Assembly (NCBI RefSeq): GCF_023168165.1
Contig: NZ_BQYJ01000002.1
Location: 744,001 to 808,000 of the forward strand
Reading direction: 5' to 3'
Length of the DNA stretch: 64,000 nt
Source: Niallia sp. NCCP-28
GTDB lineage: Bacteria > Bacillota > Bacilli > Bacillales > Cytobacillaceae
The notes under the pieces are model-generated. The model did no database searches. It saw only the letters and a program-made list of their open reading frames with translations, and had not been told where the DNA came from. Of the stretch, positions 44,063 through 52,629 are shown one piece after another. Both the position numbers and the translations under genes were made by a program. How positions within the stretch are numbered: the stretch's first letter is position 1; every line of letters begins with the position of its first letter.

Positions 44063-44486
44063 TTTCAAGAGCGAATCTAAAATCTTTTTTATCAACGATA
44101 TCATTAATATAGCACTTTTTAAATAAAATCCATGGTTTAAACTTTATTATTTTTCCGATTATTATTTACAGACTCATTTATTCGTTATAACATAAAATGA
44201 AAGATTATTGAATATTTTCATTAATAAAATTTTGTGAGTAGTGTTTGCTAATAAAGTGAAACTATTAATCAGTGGCTCTATCCTCTATTGATTGATAAGG
44301 ATATAAGGCCATACAGAGGTTGCTGCAGGATATGGAATCTATAGCTTTATGCCTGTTTATCCAAGTTTTCCGGTCAATTTTCTAAACGGATAAATGCAAA
44401 CGATTGTCTATTCACTGTGTCTAAGTTGGCTTTTTTTAAAGAAGATGGTTAGACTATCGGTTTAATTAAATAAAGTAGGTGGAAAA
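44063..44486 (+). other. Spacer upstream of mtnE
   Basis: This 424-base spacer contains the inverted fragment A9 and otherwise no gene. I looked for a SAM (S-box) riboswitch, common before methionine salvage genes, and found none. GTAGGTGG lies before the mtnE start. Confidence 0.5.
44251..44300 (-). repeat. Family A fragment, copy A9 (hairpin 2 end only, inverted)
   Basis: On the plus strand it reads ATAAAGTGAAACTATTAATC then AGTGG and ATTGATTGATAAGG, the complement of the family's right end and hairpin 2. The left half is missing. Confidence 0.5.
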
Positions 44487-45662
44487 ATGAAAATTTATGA
44501 ACAATCGAATATTTTAAAAAGCTTGCCGGAACAATTTTTTGCTTCTCTTGTTTCAAAAGTGTCTAAATATGCAGATAAAGGGTTTGATATAATCAATTTA
44601 GGACAAGGAAATCCAGATCAGCCTACCCCTCCTCATATTGTGCAAAGTCTGCAAAAAGCAGCGGATAATCCGCTAAATCATAAATATTCTCCTTTTACGG
44701 GATACGATTATATAAAAGAAGCAATTGCAGCATTTTATCAAAAAGAGTATGGAGTAAATCTTGATCCGAAGACGGAAGTAGCGGTTCTATTTGGAGGAAA
44801 AGCTGGATTAGTGGAAATACCACAATGTCTGTTAAATCCCGGGGATACAGTATTGGTGCCAGATCCAGGATATCCTGATTATTTATCAGGCATTGCAATG
44901 GCAAGCGCTGTTATGGCTAAAATGCCTTTGCTAGAAGAAAATAAATTTTTGCCAAATTATGAGGAAATACCAGATGATGTTTTGCAAAAGGCAAAGTTAA
45001 TGTTTTTAAATTATCCTAATAATCCAACAGGTGCTATTGCTACAGAAGATTTTTTTCAAAAAACTGTTCAATTCAGCAAAGATAATGACATCTGCGTCGT
45101 ACATGATTTTGCTTATGGAGCAATTGGGTTTGATGGCATAAAACCTATTAGTTTTCTGCAGACGCCTGATGCTAAAAAAATAGGAGTTGAGATTTACACG
45201 TTATCAAAAACTTTTAATATGGCAGGTTGGCGTGTTGGTTTTGCTGTCGGTAATCCTAGTGTAATTTCTGCACTTAATTTGTATCAAGATCATCTATATG
45301 TTAGCTTATTTGGGGCGGTGCAAGAGGCGGCTGCAACTGCATTAACAAGCTCTCTTGCATGTGTCGAAGAATTAAATGCATTATACGAAAAGAGAAGAAA
45401 TGTGTTTGTTGATGGGTTAAAAGAAATAGGCTGGAATGTAAAAGCGCCAGCAGGATCATTTTTTGCTTGGCTAAAAGTTCCTGAAGGTTTTACATCCGAA
45501 CAGTTTTCTGATTATCTGTTAGATAAAGCTCATATTGCTGTGGCACCAGGAATAGGATTCGGGGAATATGGGGAAGGATATGTGCGTGCAGGTTTATTAA
45601 CCTCAGAAGAACGTTTGGTAGAGGCAGTAAATAGAATAAAAAAATTGCCGTTATTTACATAA
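44487..45662 (+). CDS. mtnE: PLP-dependent aminotransferase (MtnE-like)
   Basis: The 391-residue class I aminotransferase converts 2-keto-4-methylthiobutyrate to methionine using glutamine or other donors. The PLP lysine is in TLSKTFNMAGWR. NYPNNPTGA and the substrate-binding Arg near the C-terminus (YVRAGL) are typical. Its neighbour mtnU supports MtnE rather than another aspartate-type transaminase. GTAGGTGG precedes the ATG; a terminator follows. Confidence 0.87.
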   Translation: MKIYEQSNILKSLPEQFFASLVSKVSKYADKGFDIINLGQGNPDQPTPPHIVQSLQKAADNPLNHKYSPFTGYDYIKEAIAAFYQKEYGVNLDPKTEVAVLFGGKAGLVEIPQCLLNPGDTVLVPDPGYPDYLSGIAMASAVMAKMPLLEENKFLPNYEEIPDDVLQKAKLMFLNYPNNPTGAIATEDFFQKTVQFSKDNDICVVHDFAYGAIGFDGIKPISFLQTPDAKKIGVEIYTLSKTFNMAGWRVGFAVGNPSVISALNLYQDHLYVSLFGAVQEAAATALTSSLACVEELNALYEKRRNVFVDGLKEIGWNVKAPAGSFFAWLKVPEGFTSEQFSDYLLDKAHIAVAPGIGFGEYGEGYVRAGLLTSEERLVEAVNRIKKLPLFT

Positions 45663-45690
45663 TTAATCAAGAAGTGACATTTTATAATAT

Positions 45691-45738
45691 AAAAAAGGGG
45701 AAATGAAATACTGCTGTTTAATTTCATTTCTCTTTTTT
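45691..45738. terminator. Terminator of mtnE
   Basis: AAAAAAGGGGAAATGAAAT and ATTTCATTTCTCTTTTTT form a long stem with a T-run. Confidence 0.8.
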
Positions 45739-45910
45739 ATTTGAAATATATAGAAATTTTCTCTTTATACTCAATAATTGGTTATTCTAGGATAGTTATG
45801 AAGAGAATCTCAACTAAGTAGTATGATTAAAGGACTAAATTAAATATCATAGGAATTAATGCCTATAAGAGAAATGAACATATGATCTTTCTGTTATAAA
45901 AATGTTGGAT

Positions 45911-45921
45911 TTTGTCGAAAA
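45911..45921 (+). promoter_or_regulatory. Candidate Spo0A box upstream of the Spo0E-like gene
   Basis: TTTGTCGAAAA contains the exact Spo0A core TGTCGAA (45913-45919) in AT-rich flanks. It lies about 310 bases upstream of the Spo0E-like start, in a 565-base spacer that otherwise holds only a degenerate repeat. The function is inferred from motif and target. Confidence 0.4.
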
Positions 45922-46049
45922 ATAAGTTAATCTATTTTTCTTATAGTTATATATACCTATTTTTTTGAAAAAAATGTCTAATATTGCGAATCTATTTACT
46001 TTTATATAATTTCTTGCAATAATTCATCAAGTAAGCTAATTTTATGCCG

Positions 46050-46146
46050 ATAAAGTAAAACTCAATAAACGAGATTTTTTTCAGTTTGTTTTTTTTCTAT
46101 CAGGCGTCCGGACAAGATTTCTCTATTTTATGTCTGGCACTTAATG
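46050..46146 (-). repeat. Degenerate inverted family A copy (A11)
   Basis: On the plus strand ATAAAGTAAAACTCAATAAA is the complement of the family's right end. GATTTCTC and TTAATGG further on recall the left part. The similarity is weak and the copy is old if real. Confidence 0.35.
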
Positions 46147-46227
46147 GCCTTTTAGATAGAGGTTTTGCTGCTTGTTGAATAGAGGATAAAAATTAGTATT
46201 TTTTCGACGGACTAGGAGGAAATGGAA

Positions 46228-46491
46228 GTGCATGGTGCAAAAAAAGAAATGATGAAAGCAATTCAGCAAAAGAGGGAGGCAATGATTCGATCTGCAAAAG
46301 AAACGGGCTATACAAGTGAGGAAACAATAAAGCATAGTCAAGAACTGGATAAATTAATTCTTCAATATCAACTTGCTTTTCGGCAAAGCAATCAGAAAAG
46401 AACCCTTGTGAGAAAATGCAAAAAGAAAACATCAATTGTTTGGTCTAGATATTTAGTATATAGGCAAAATAATTATTCTAAAGTGCTGTAA
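46228..46491 (+). CDS. Spo0E-like aspartyl-phosphate phosphatase
   Basis: The 87-residue protein should dephosphorylate Spo0A~P and so delay sporulation. The family signature is SQELDKLILQYQ, preceded by a helix with basic and acidic residues and followed by a basic tail. Translation probably starts at GTG 46228, eight bases after AGGAGG; the ATG at 46222 is only two bases from that site. It lies between mtnE and the KinD-like kinase, close to the position of spo0E in Bacillus subtilis. Confidence 0.83.
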   Translation: MHGAKKEMMKAIQQKREAMIRSAKETGYTSEETIKHSQELDKLILQYQLAFRQSNQKRTLVRKCKKKTSIVWSRYLVYRQNNYSKVL

Positions 46492-46842
46492 TAAGAAAAA
46501 TGCTTAGTAGGAGATAGTTTGAAAAATTGTCTCTATTTTTTTAAAATTCCTTTAGAAGAGATAATGATATAACATGTTAGTAGATGGCATCAAAAAGCAA
46601 AAGGAATTTTTTATTTTTTTAATAAAGAAAATTGAATTCAACATCAATTATTTTACCTCATCCATACAAATGGGCGACAGAAAAGACTTGCTAAACACGC
46701 CTGCATCCTATTCTATACCCTTCTCTATTAATATAGTAGCACCGCAAGAAGAATCAGCACATATATGAATCAAAAAAAGTAGATGAAAATGAAAAACCCC
46801 CTACAGCAATGCATAGGGGATTTAAATTGATAGAAATAATTT
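46492..46842. other. Convergent spacer with terminator for the KinD-like gene
   Basis: No convincing gene is seen. At 46793-46823 the minus strand carries TCCCCTA paired with TAGGGGG followed by TTTTTC, a terminator for the leftward kinase gene. A 64-codon frame at 46574 lacks a ribosome site and is discounted. Confidence 0.65.
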
Positions 46843-48339
46843 CTAGTTTGCGGCAACTGGCAGAACAATTTCAACTTTTGTGCCAATGCTTTCTTTGCTT
46901 GTTATATAGATTTCTCCATGAAAAGATTGAATGATTCGCTTACAAACAATAAGGCCAAGCCCTGTTCCAGTATCTTTGGAAGTATAAAAAGGCTGAAATA
47001 GTTTTTTTAACTGAGATGAAGGGATGCCAACTCCAGAATCTTTAATAGAAATCGTAACTTTTCCAGCAGTCTCAGAAATCGTAAATGTTAAGATGCCGCC
47101 TCCTGACATGGCTTCAAAGGCGTTTTTGGTAATATTTAAAATGACTTGTTTCATCTGATCTACTGTACAAACTATTGGAATATTTTTTTCCGGAACAGTA
47201 AAACGGCATTCTACGTTATTTAAGTTTCCTTCTGAAACAATTAAAGGCTTCAGTTCATGGATGATTAGCTGAAGATTAATGCTTTGTTTTTTTAGTGCAG
47301 TTGGTTTGCCAAGGAATAAAAATTGACTGACAATTTCATTGATTCTTGTTATTTCCGTTTGAATAATAGAAAAGTACAGCTGGTCTTCTTCTGATTTATA
47401 TTTTTCGCTTAATAATTGGATAAGCCCTTTAATTCCAGTAAGTGGATTGCGAATCTCATGTGCAGAACTAGCAGCCAAATTCCCAACCAGTTCCAGTTTT
47501 TGGATTTCGTTTTGTTTTTTTTCCAATTGTGATCGCTTTTTAAATAAGTAAAATTGCAGCAATAAATATAGAAGATGAGCACAAACTAAACAGAAAATGC
47601 TAAATATTAAAGTTTTTTGCATAATCTTTTTTGTATCTATATCTTGGACGCTTACTTTTATCTGCCAAGGAAGCCGGTCAATGGGCAGCGAGATGACATC
47701 ATCTTTAGAGGAAATATAAGAGTTCATGCTTAAAACTATTTCATCATTTGCGTTCATAATAGCAATGTTGTCTTTTGGCGTAATGATTTTCATAATATTT
47801 AATAGATAGTCAATCCGTAAATATGCAACAAGGATAAAATCTAATTGACCGTTATCCTTTATAACGGGTTTTGCTAGTCCAATTACTTTTTGCCCATTAT
47901 TTAGAATCTCCTGCTGGTTGCTAATGACCATGTCTTTGGTTTTAATTACTTCTTTAATATAGCTGGCATGATTCATTTTAATGGAAATATGGTCATATGT
48001 ATCAGTAGATCCAGTAATGGTTTCTCCAGAACTATCCAATAAATACAGTCCTCCATATGCAGGTTCTTCATTAAAAACTTTACGGAGCAGCTTTTCTATA
48101 TTATTCATGGCATCTTTATTTGTTTCAATTGAAATACTTAATATATTTAAGGAAGTTACTGTTTTATTCATAAAGGAATCCCATTGTTTTTGATGAATGG
48201 TGCCAGTCCATTTTGCTGCATTCTTTTGTTGCTGTAATTCGCCATTTACTATTTTATTTGCATATAGATATCCAGATATTATGACAGGGAGGATGGTGAT
48301 AAGCAGATAAAATAATATTTTTTTTATTTTATTTTTCAT
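46843..48339 (-). CDS. kinD: Membrane sensor histidine kinase, KinD-like
   Basis: The 498-residue kinase has a membrane segment at about 7-25, an extracellular Cache-type sensor domain (about 30-235) and a second membrane segment (about 240-265). HisKA follows with His294 in SSAHEIRNPL, then HATPase_c with GTGLGL. The divergent MarR-type neighbour mhqR matches the kinD-mhqR pair of Bacillus subtilis. KinD senses small organic acids or matrix signals and feeds the sporulation phosphorelay. The start at 48339 has GGAG upstream and begins with a basic residue cluster before the first helix; the longer frame to 48498 is less likely. Confidence 0.85.
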   Translation of the reverse strand: MKNKIKKILFYLLITILPVIISGYLYANKIVNGELQQQKNAAKWTGTIHQKQWDSFMNKTVTSLNILSISIETNKDAMNNIEKLLRKVFNEEPAYGGLYLLDSSGETITGSTDTYDHISIKMNHASYIKEVIKTKDMVISNQQEILNNGQKVIGLAKPVIKDNGQLDFILVAYLRIDYLLNIMKIITPKDNIAIMNANDEIVLSMNSYISSKDDVISLPIDRLPWQIKVSVQDIDTKKIMQKTLIFSIFCLVCAHLLYLLLQFYLFKKRSQLEKKQNEIQKLELVGNLAASSAHEIRNPLTGIKGLIQLLSEKYKSEEDQLYFSIIQTEITRINEIVSQFLFLGKPTALKKQSINLQLIIHELKPLIVSEGNLNNVECRFTVPEKNIPIVCTVDQMKQVILNITKNAFEAMSGGGILTFTISETAGKVTISIKDSGVGIPSSQLKKLFQPFYTSKDTGTGLGLIVCKRIIQSFHGEIYITSKESIGTKVEIVLPVAAN

Positions 48340-48533
48340 TTTGTAATCTCCATCTAGTGAAAAGTTACCTTTTTGAGTACTATTTATTATATCATGTATC
48401 ATTAGAAGTACAATTGAGATAATTTTACAATTGAATAATTGAATATAATGAATAATTGACAAAATTGTGGAAAAAAAGTATAATTGATTTGAATTCAAGA
48501 TATTTTATATTAGATAAAAGGAATGGACTACAA

Positions 48534-48974
48534 ATGAGTAAAGAAGAGGTTAATCAGTCGTTAAAATTATTTATTGTACTTTCACGAGCATATCGTGCCA
48601 TCAATGAAAATGTGAATAAATTAATTCAAACATATGGTCTGAATCCGACAGAATTTGCAGTAATGGAACTTTTGTATCATAAAGGAGATCAGCCTTTGCA
48701 ACAAATTGGAGGAAAAATATTATTAGCAAGTGGAAGCATTACATATGTTGTAGATAAATTGGAGGAAAAAGGCTATTTAAAAAGAGTGGCCTGCCCGACA
48801 GATCGCAGGGTGACATTTGCCCAAATTACGGCAACAGGAAAAGAAATGATTGAATCTATTTTTCCAACACATGAAGAACGCATTCATGAACTCATGGCAG
48901 AATTATCAAGTGAGGAAAAGGAAACAGTTATTGAGCTTGTAAAAAAACTTGGAATATCTGTAGCAAATAAATAA
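48534..48974 (+). CDS. mhqR: MarR-family regulator MhqR
   Basis: The 146-residue protein has the winged HTH of MarR regulators (PLQQIGGKILLASGSITYVVDKLEEKGYLKR). MhqR represses quinone and diamide detoxification genes in Bacillus subtilis. It is divergent from the KinD-like gene, as in that species. The start at 48534 follows AAAAGGA by a longish spacer; the frame is open upstream without a site. Target genes are not in the window. Confidence 0.85.
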   Translation: MSKEEVNQSLKLFIVLSRAYRAINENVNKLIQTYGLNPTEFAVMELLYHKGDQPLQQIGGKILLASGSITYVVDKLEEKGYLKRVACPTDRRVTFAQITATGKEMIESIFPTHEERIHELMAELSSEEKETVIELVKKLGISVANK

Positions 48975-48984
48975 AAAAGATAAG

Positions 48985-49011
48985 AAATGGCGATTATAGG
49001 CCATTTTTTTG
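48985..49011 (+). terminator. Terminator of mhqR
   Basis: AAATGGC pairs with GCCATTT, followed by TTTT. Confidence 0.75.
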
Positions 49012-49258
49012 TAGGCTCTGTTACAGAAATTTATTTTTTCTGGTTATTAACAAAGCCTTTTTAGCATTAAATCTACGTAATTTACATATAAAGAAAAGCA
49101 AGCAGGAATGCGAGGATTTTATGTGTAATAGATAAAGTTAGTGGCTTATTCCAGCAAAAATGCTGTAACAAGAATATTGTGTAGTTCTAGTAGCATCGTT
49201 GCTGACGTTTTGATTAATATGGAAGTCTTACTTATGAGAAATGGAAAGGGGATAAAGC

Positions 49259-50953
49259 ATGGAATTTTCTGAATATGCATATAAAAGGCCAGATAGGAAA
49301 GAAGTAACTGCCTCGTTTGATATCCTTTTACAAAAATTCAAAGAGGCGAAAGATGGAGAAACGCAACTAGTAATCATTAAAAAAATTAACCATCTACGCA
49401 ATGATATCTCAACAATGTCCAATATATGTTATATCCGCCATTCGGTGGATACAAATGATGAATATTATCAAAAAGAACAAGACTATTTAGACGAAGTTTC
49501 ACCTGAGTTTGAAGGTCTAGTTACAAAATATTATAAGGAACTAACACAGTCCAAATTTCGTAAAGAACTGGAACAAAAATTAGGAAAACAGCTTTTTGCA
49601 TTAGCGGAAGCGCAATTAAAAGTTTTTTCTGATGAAGTAGTGCCCCTATTGCAGCAAGAAAATAAACTATCGACAGAGTATACAAAATTATTAGCTTCTG
49701 CCAAAATTATGTTCAAAGGCGAGGAGCGGACATTAGCACAAATGGAGCCATTTGCAGAGTCCAATGATCGACAAATAAGAAAGGAGGCAAATACAAAACG
49801 ATTTGCATTTTTTTCTGAACAAGAAAAGACATTAGATCGCATTTATGATGATATGGTAAAGGTACGCACTGAAATAGCAGAAAAATTAGGCTATAAAAAT
49901 TTTGTGGAACTGGCTTATTACCGAATGTATCGAACAGACTATAATGCAGAAATGGTAAAAAACTTCCGGAATCAAATACATAAACATATTGTGCCGCTAG
50001 CAACTAAATTAAAGAAACGGCAACAAAAAAGAATTGGTTTAGATGAATTAAAATACTATGATGAATCATTAAATTTTCTATCTGGAAACCCCGTTCCAAA
50101 GGGTGACGCGGATTGGATTATTGAAAATGGACAAAACATGTATAATGAATTATCAGAGGAGACAGGTGCTTTCTTTTCCTATTTAAGAGAAAATCAATTA
50201 ATGGATTTAGTTGCTAAAAAGGGAAAAGCAGGTGGAGGATATTGTACATTTATTGAAAATTATCAAGCGCCATTTATCTTTTCTAATTTTAACGGAACTT
50301 CTGGTGATATTGATGTACTGACACATGAAGCAGGACATGCGTTTCAAGTATACAGCAGCCGCAATTTAGAACTGCCGGAATATTATTGGCCTACATATGA
50401 GGCAGCGGAAATCCATTCTATGAGTATGGAATTTTTTACATGGCCTTGGATGGACCTGTTTTTTAAAGAAGAAACAGATAAATATAAATTCACTCATTTA
50501 AGCTCGGCTTTGCTGTTTCTTCCCTATGGCGTTTCTGTAGATGAGTTTCAGCATTGGGTATATGAACATCCAACTGCGACACCAAAAGAGCGAAAACAAG
50601 CATGGCGGGAAATCGAAAAAAAATATATGCCTCATAAAGATTATGATGATAATGAATATTTAGAGAGTGGCGGATTTTGGCAGCGTCAATCCCATATATA
50701 CACATCACCTTTTTATTATATTGATTACACGCTAGCCCAAATCTGCGCTTTCCAATTTTGGAAAAAATCGCGGGAAAATAAAGAGGGATCGTGGGATGAT
50801 TATGTGAATCTTTGTAAACTTGGTGGGAGCTTGCCATTTACAGAATTAGTTAAAGAAGCTAATTTAATCTCTCCATTTGAGGATGGTTGTGTAGAATCTG
50901 TTATTCAAGAAATTGATCAATGGCTAAATAGTATAGATGATACAAAACTTTAA
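49259..50953 (+). CDS. M3-family oligoendopeptidase F
   Basis: The 564-residue zinc metallopeptidase hydrolyses short peptides in the cytoplasm. The zinc motif HEAGH is at 356-360, followed by the third ligand Glu in the EAAEIHSMSMEFF helix. The all-helical architecture and length match PepF-type members. GAAAGGGG precedes the ATG. It is monocistronic and shares a bidirectional terminator with the convergent narK. Confidence 0.93.
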   Translation: MEFSEYAYKRPDRKEVTASFDILLQKFKEAKDGETQLVIIKKINHLRNDISTMSNICYIRHSVDTNDEYYQKEQDYLDEVSPEFEGLVTKYYKELTQSKFRKELEQKLGKQLFALAEAQLKVFSDEVVPLLQQENKLSTEYTKLLASAKIMFKGEERTLAQMEPFAESNDRQIRKEANTKRFAFFSEQEKTLDRIYDDMVKVRTEIAEKLGYKNFVELAYYRMYRTDYNAEMVKNFRNQIHKHIVPLATKLKKRQQKRIGLDELKYYDESLNFLSGNPVPKGDADWIIENGQNMYNELSEETGAFFSYLRENQLMDLVAKKGKAGGGYCTFIENYQAPFIFSNFNGTSGDIDVLTHEAGHAFQVYSSRNLELPEYYWPTYEAAEIHSMSMEFFTWPWMDLFFKEETDKYKFTHLSSALLFLPYGVSVDEFQHWVYEHPTATPKERKQAWREIEKKYMPHKDYDDNEYLESGGFWQRQSHIYTSPFYYIDYTLAQICAFQFWKKSRENKEGSWDDYVNLCKLGGSLPFTELVKEANLISPFEDGCVESVIQEIDQWLNSIDDTKL

Positions 50954-51005
50954 AAAGAAGGTTCTGGGAAAGAACTCTATTGATGTTTAGTTCATTAATA
51001 AAGCC

Positions 51006-51052
51006 AAAAAGAAAAACGGTGTATTTTTTATAACACCGTTTTTCTTTTTTAT
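51006..51052. terminator. Bidirectional terminator between pepF-type gene and narK
   Basis: AAAAAGAAAAACGGTGT pairs perfectly with ACACCGTTTTTCTTTTT with A/T runs on both sides. It reaches the stop codon of narK. Confidence 0.85.
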
Positions 51053-52257
51053 TAGGATTTAATTGCTTCTCCATTTATATTCCATGTCTTCTTCCATGAA
51101 GCATTAGCTAACCATAAAATTCCAAAAGCAGCAAGGCCGATGCAAGCGAATGTTAGGAATCCTGAGGAATATGTACCAGTAATTTGTTTTAATGTTCCTA
51201 AAATATTTGGCAAAAAGAATCCGCCAATTCCCCCTGCTGCACCAACAATACCTGTTACCATTCCTATTTCCTTTTGGAAGCGTTGAGGAACTAATTGGAA
51301 TACGGCACCATTTCCCATTCCTAAACACATCATGCCGATAAATAGCATTGCAATTACAATACTAAGTGCAGGAAGTGTGCTGACACCGATCATACATAAT
51401 GCTGCAAGAATAAATAGGGTAGAAAGCAATTTTACCCCACCAATACGGTCTGCAATAAAGCCTCCAACCGGACGAAAGAAACTTCCAGCAGCGACACATA
51501 ATGTAACAAAATCACCTGCTTGTACGCTTGTTAATCTGTATTCATCCACAAAGAAAATGCTTAAGAAACTAGTTAATCCTACAAAACCACCAAATGTTAC
51601 CCCATATAATAAGCAGAAAAACCAAGTATCTTTATATTTAAATACTTTAAAATAATTAGCAATTGGTTGAGGTTTTGGCTGGGATGGAGCATTTTTTGCC
51701 AATATTGTGAAAATAATAAAAACAATAACTAAAGGGATAAGTGCAAAACCCATTACATTATGCCAGCCAAAATGTTCAGCTAGACGTGGACCGAATAATG
51801 TGGCAATTAATGTTCCACTATTTCCAGCTCCTGCAATTCCCATCGCCAGTCCTTGCAAATGTGGAGGATACCAGCGGCTTGTCATTGGCAATGCCACAGA
51901 AAAGCTTGCACCAGCTACTCCTAATAAAATGCCAATAGCATAAAGTTCAGGCATCGTTTTCCCTGCTGCAAATCCCCAAATAAGTGGAATCATTGTAACA
52001 ATCATACCGATTGTTGCTGTTTTTTTCGGACCAATACGATCTGTTAAAATTCCCATCACAATACGAAAGAAAGAACCTGCTAATGTCGGTATGGCAACCA
52101 TCATGCCTTTTTCTGCCGGAGATAAACCAAAATCTTTTGAAATAAATACACCTAATGCTCCGAGCATTACCCAAATCATAAAGCTGATGTCAAAATACAA
52201 AAAGGATGATAATAATGTTGGTGGATGACCACTCTTTCTTAAATCAGATATTTTCAT
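51052..52257 (-). CDS. narK: Nitrate/nitrite MFS transporter (NarK/NasA type)
   Basis: The 401-residue transporter has twelve membrane segments and the nitrate-porter glycine motifs [11 protein letters not shown] and [12 protein letters not shown] that line the anion path. It should import nitrate for the assimilatory pathway encoded divergently. AAAGGGGGAAA precedes the ATG. A TnrA-like box centred about 49 bases upstream of the expected start of transcription points to nitrogen rather than oxygen control, favouring the assimilatory NasA role. Confidence 0.9.
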   Translation of the reverse strand: MKISDLRKSGHPPTLLSSFLYFDISFMIWVMLGALGVFISKDFGLSPAEKGMMVAIPTLAGSFFRIVMGILTDRIGPKKTATIGMIVTMIPLIWGFAAGKTMPELYAIGILLGVAGASFSVALPMTSRWYPPHLQGLAMGIAGAGNSGTLIATLFGPRLAEHFGWHNVMGFALIPLVIVFIIFTILAKNAPSQPKPQPIANYFKVFKYKDTWFFCLLYGVTFGGFVGLTSFLSIFFVDEYRLTSVQAGDFVTLCVAAGSFFRPVGGFIADRIGGVKLLSTLFILAALCMIGVSTLPALSIVIAMLFIGMMCLGMGNGAVFQLVPQRFQKEIGMVTGIVGAAGGIGGFFLPNILGTLKQITGTYSSGFLTFACIGLAAFGILWLANASWKKTWNINGEAIKS

Positions 52258-52365
52258 TTACATTTCCCCCTTTGTTTTATAAGCAAGGTACAAATTTTGC
52301 AAATAGAAGATTTATAACACTGCTACTTTAAAGCAAAAAACCAATAAATGAATTACATGTTTTTG

Positions 52366-52417
52366 ATTATAGTAAAGGTTTTACGGAAGGAAAAGGATTG
52401 TGTCAGAACTTCTAACG
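52366..52417 (-). promoter_or_regulatory. narK promoter with TnrA-like box
   Basis: TGTCAGAACTTCTAACG (52401-52417) matches the TnrA/GlnR consensus TGTNANAWWWTMTNACA at 15 of 17 positions. On the minus strand a TATAAT lies at 52366-52371. The box centre is about 49 bases upstream of the expected start, the distance at which TnrA activates. Confidence 0.65.
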
Positions 52418-52519
52418 TAATTTTTTTGGAAAATTTAGAAGAAATTAAAATTTAAAAATTATTATAAAAAAGGAAATCGTGCAACAGCAACTAGTTAAGC
52501 GTTCTCATTTATTTTTTAT

Positions 52520-52571
52520 TGTTAGATTATATGACATAATTATTTTCGGAAAGTTTATAGTATGAAATAAT
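52520..52571 (+). promoter_or_regulatory. nasB promoter with perfect TnrA/GlnR box
   Basis: TGTTAGATTATATGACA (52520-52536) matches the consensus at every defined position. AATAAT (52566-52571) is a suitable -10, which places the box centre at about -50. Activation on nitrogen limitation is expected. Together with the narK site, the 372-base divergent spacer is fully explained. Confidence 0.8.
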
Positions 52572-52629
52572 GAAAGCTATGTATCTATTTAAGACATTTT
52601 TTTATTGAGAATGCAGGGGGTTTTTAACG

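Noticed and set aside
44063-44486. SAM (S-box) riboswitch before mtnE
   Set aside because: The conserved S-box segments were not found, although such an element is common upstream of methionine salvage genes.
46574-46768. 64-codon open frame on the plus strand
   Set aside because: It has no ribosome site, no recognisable composition or domain, and lies in a convergent spacer just before a terminator.
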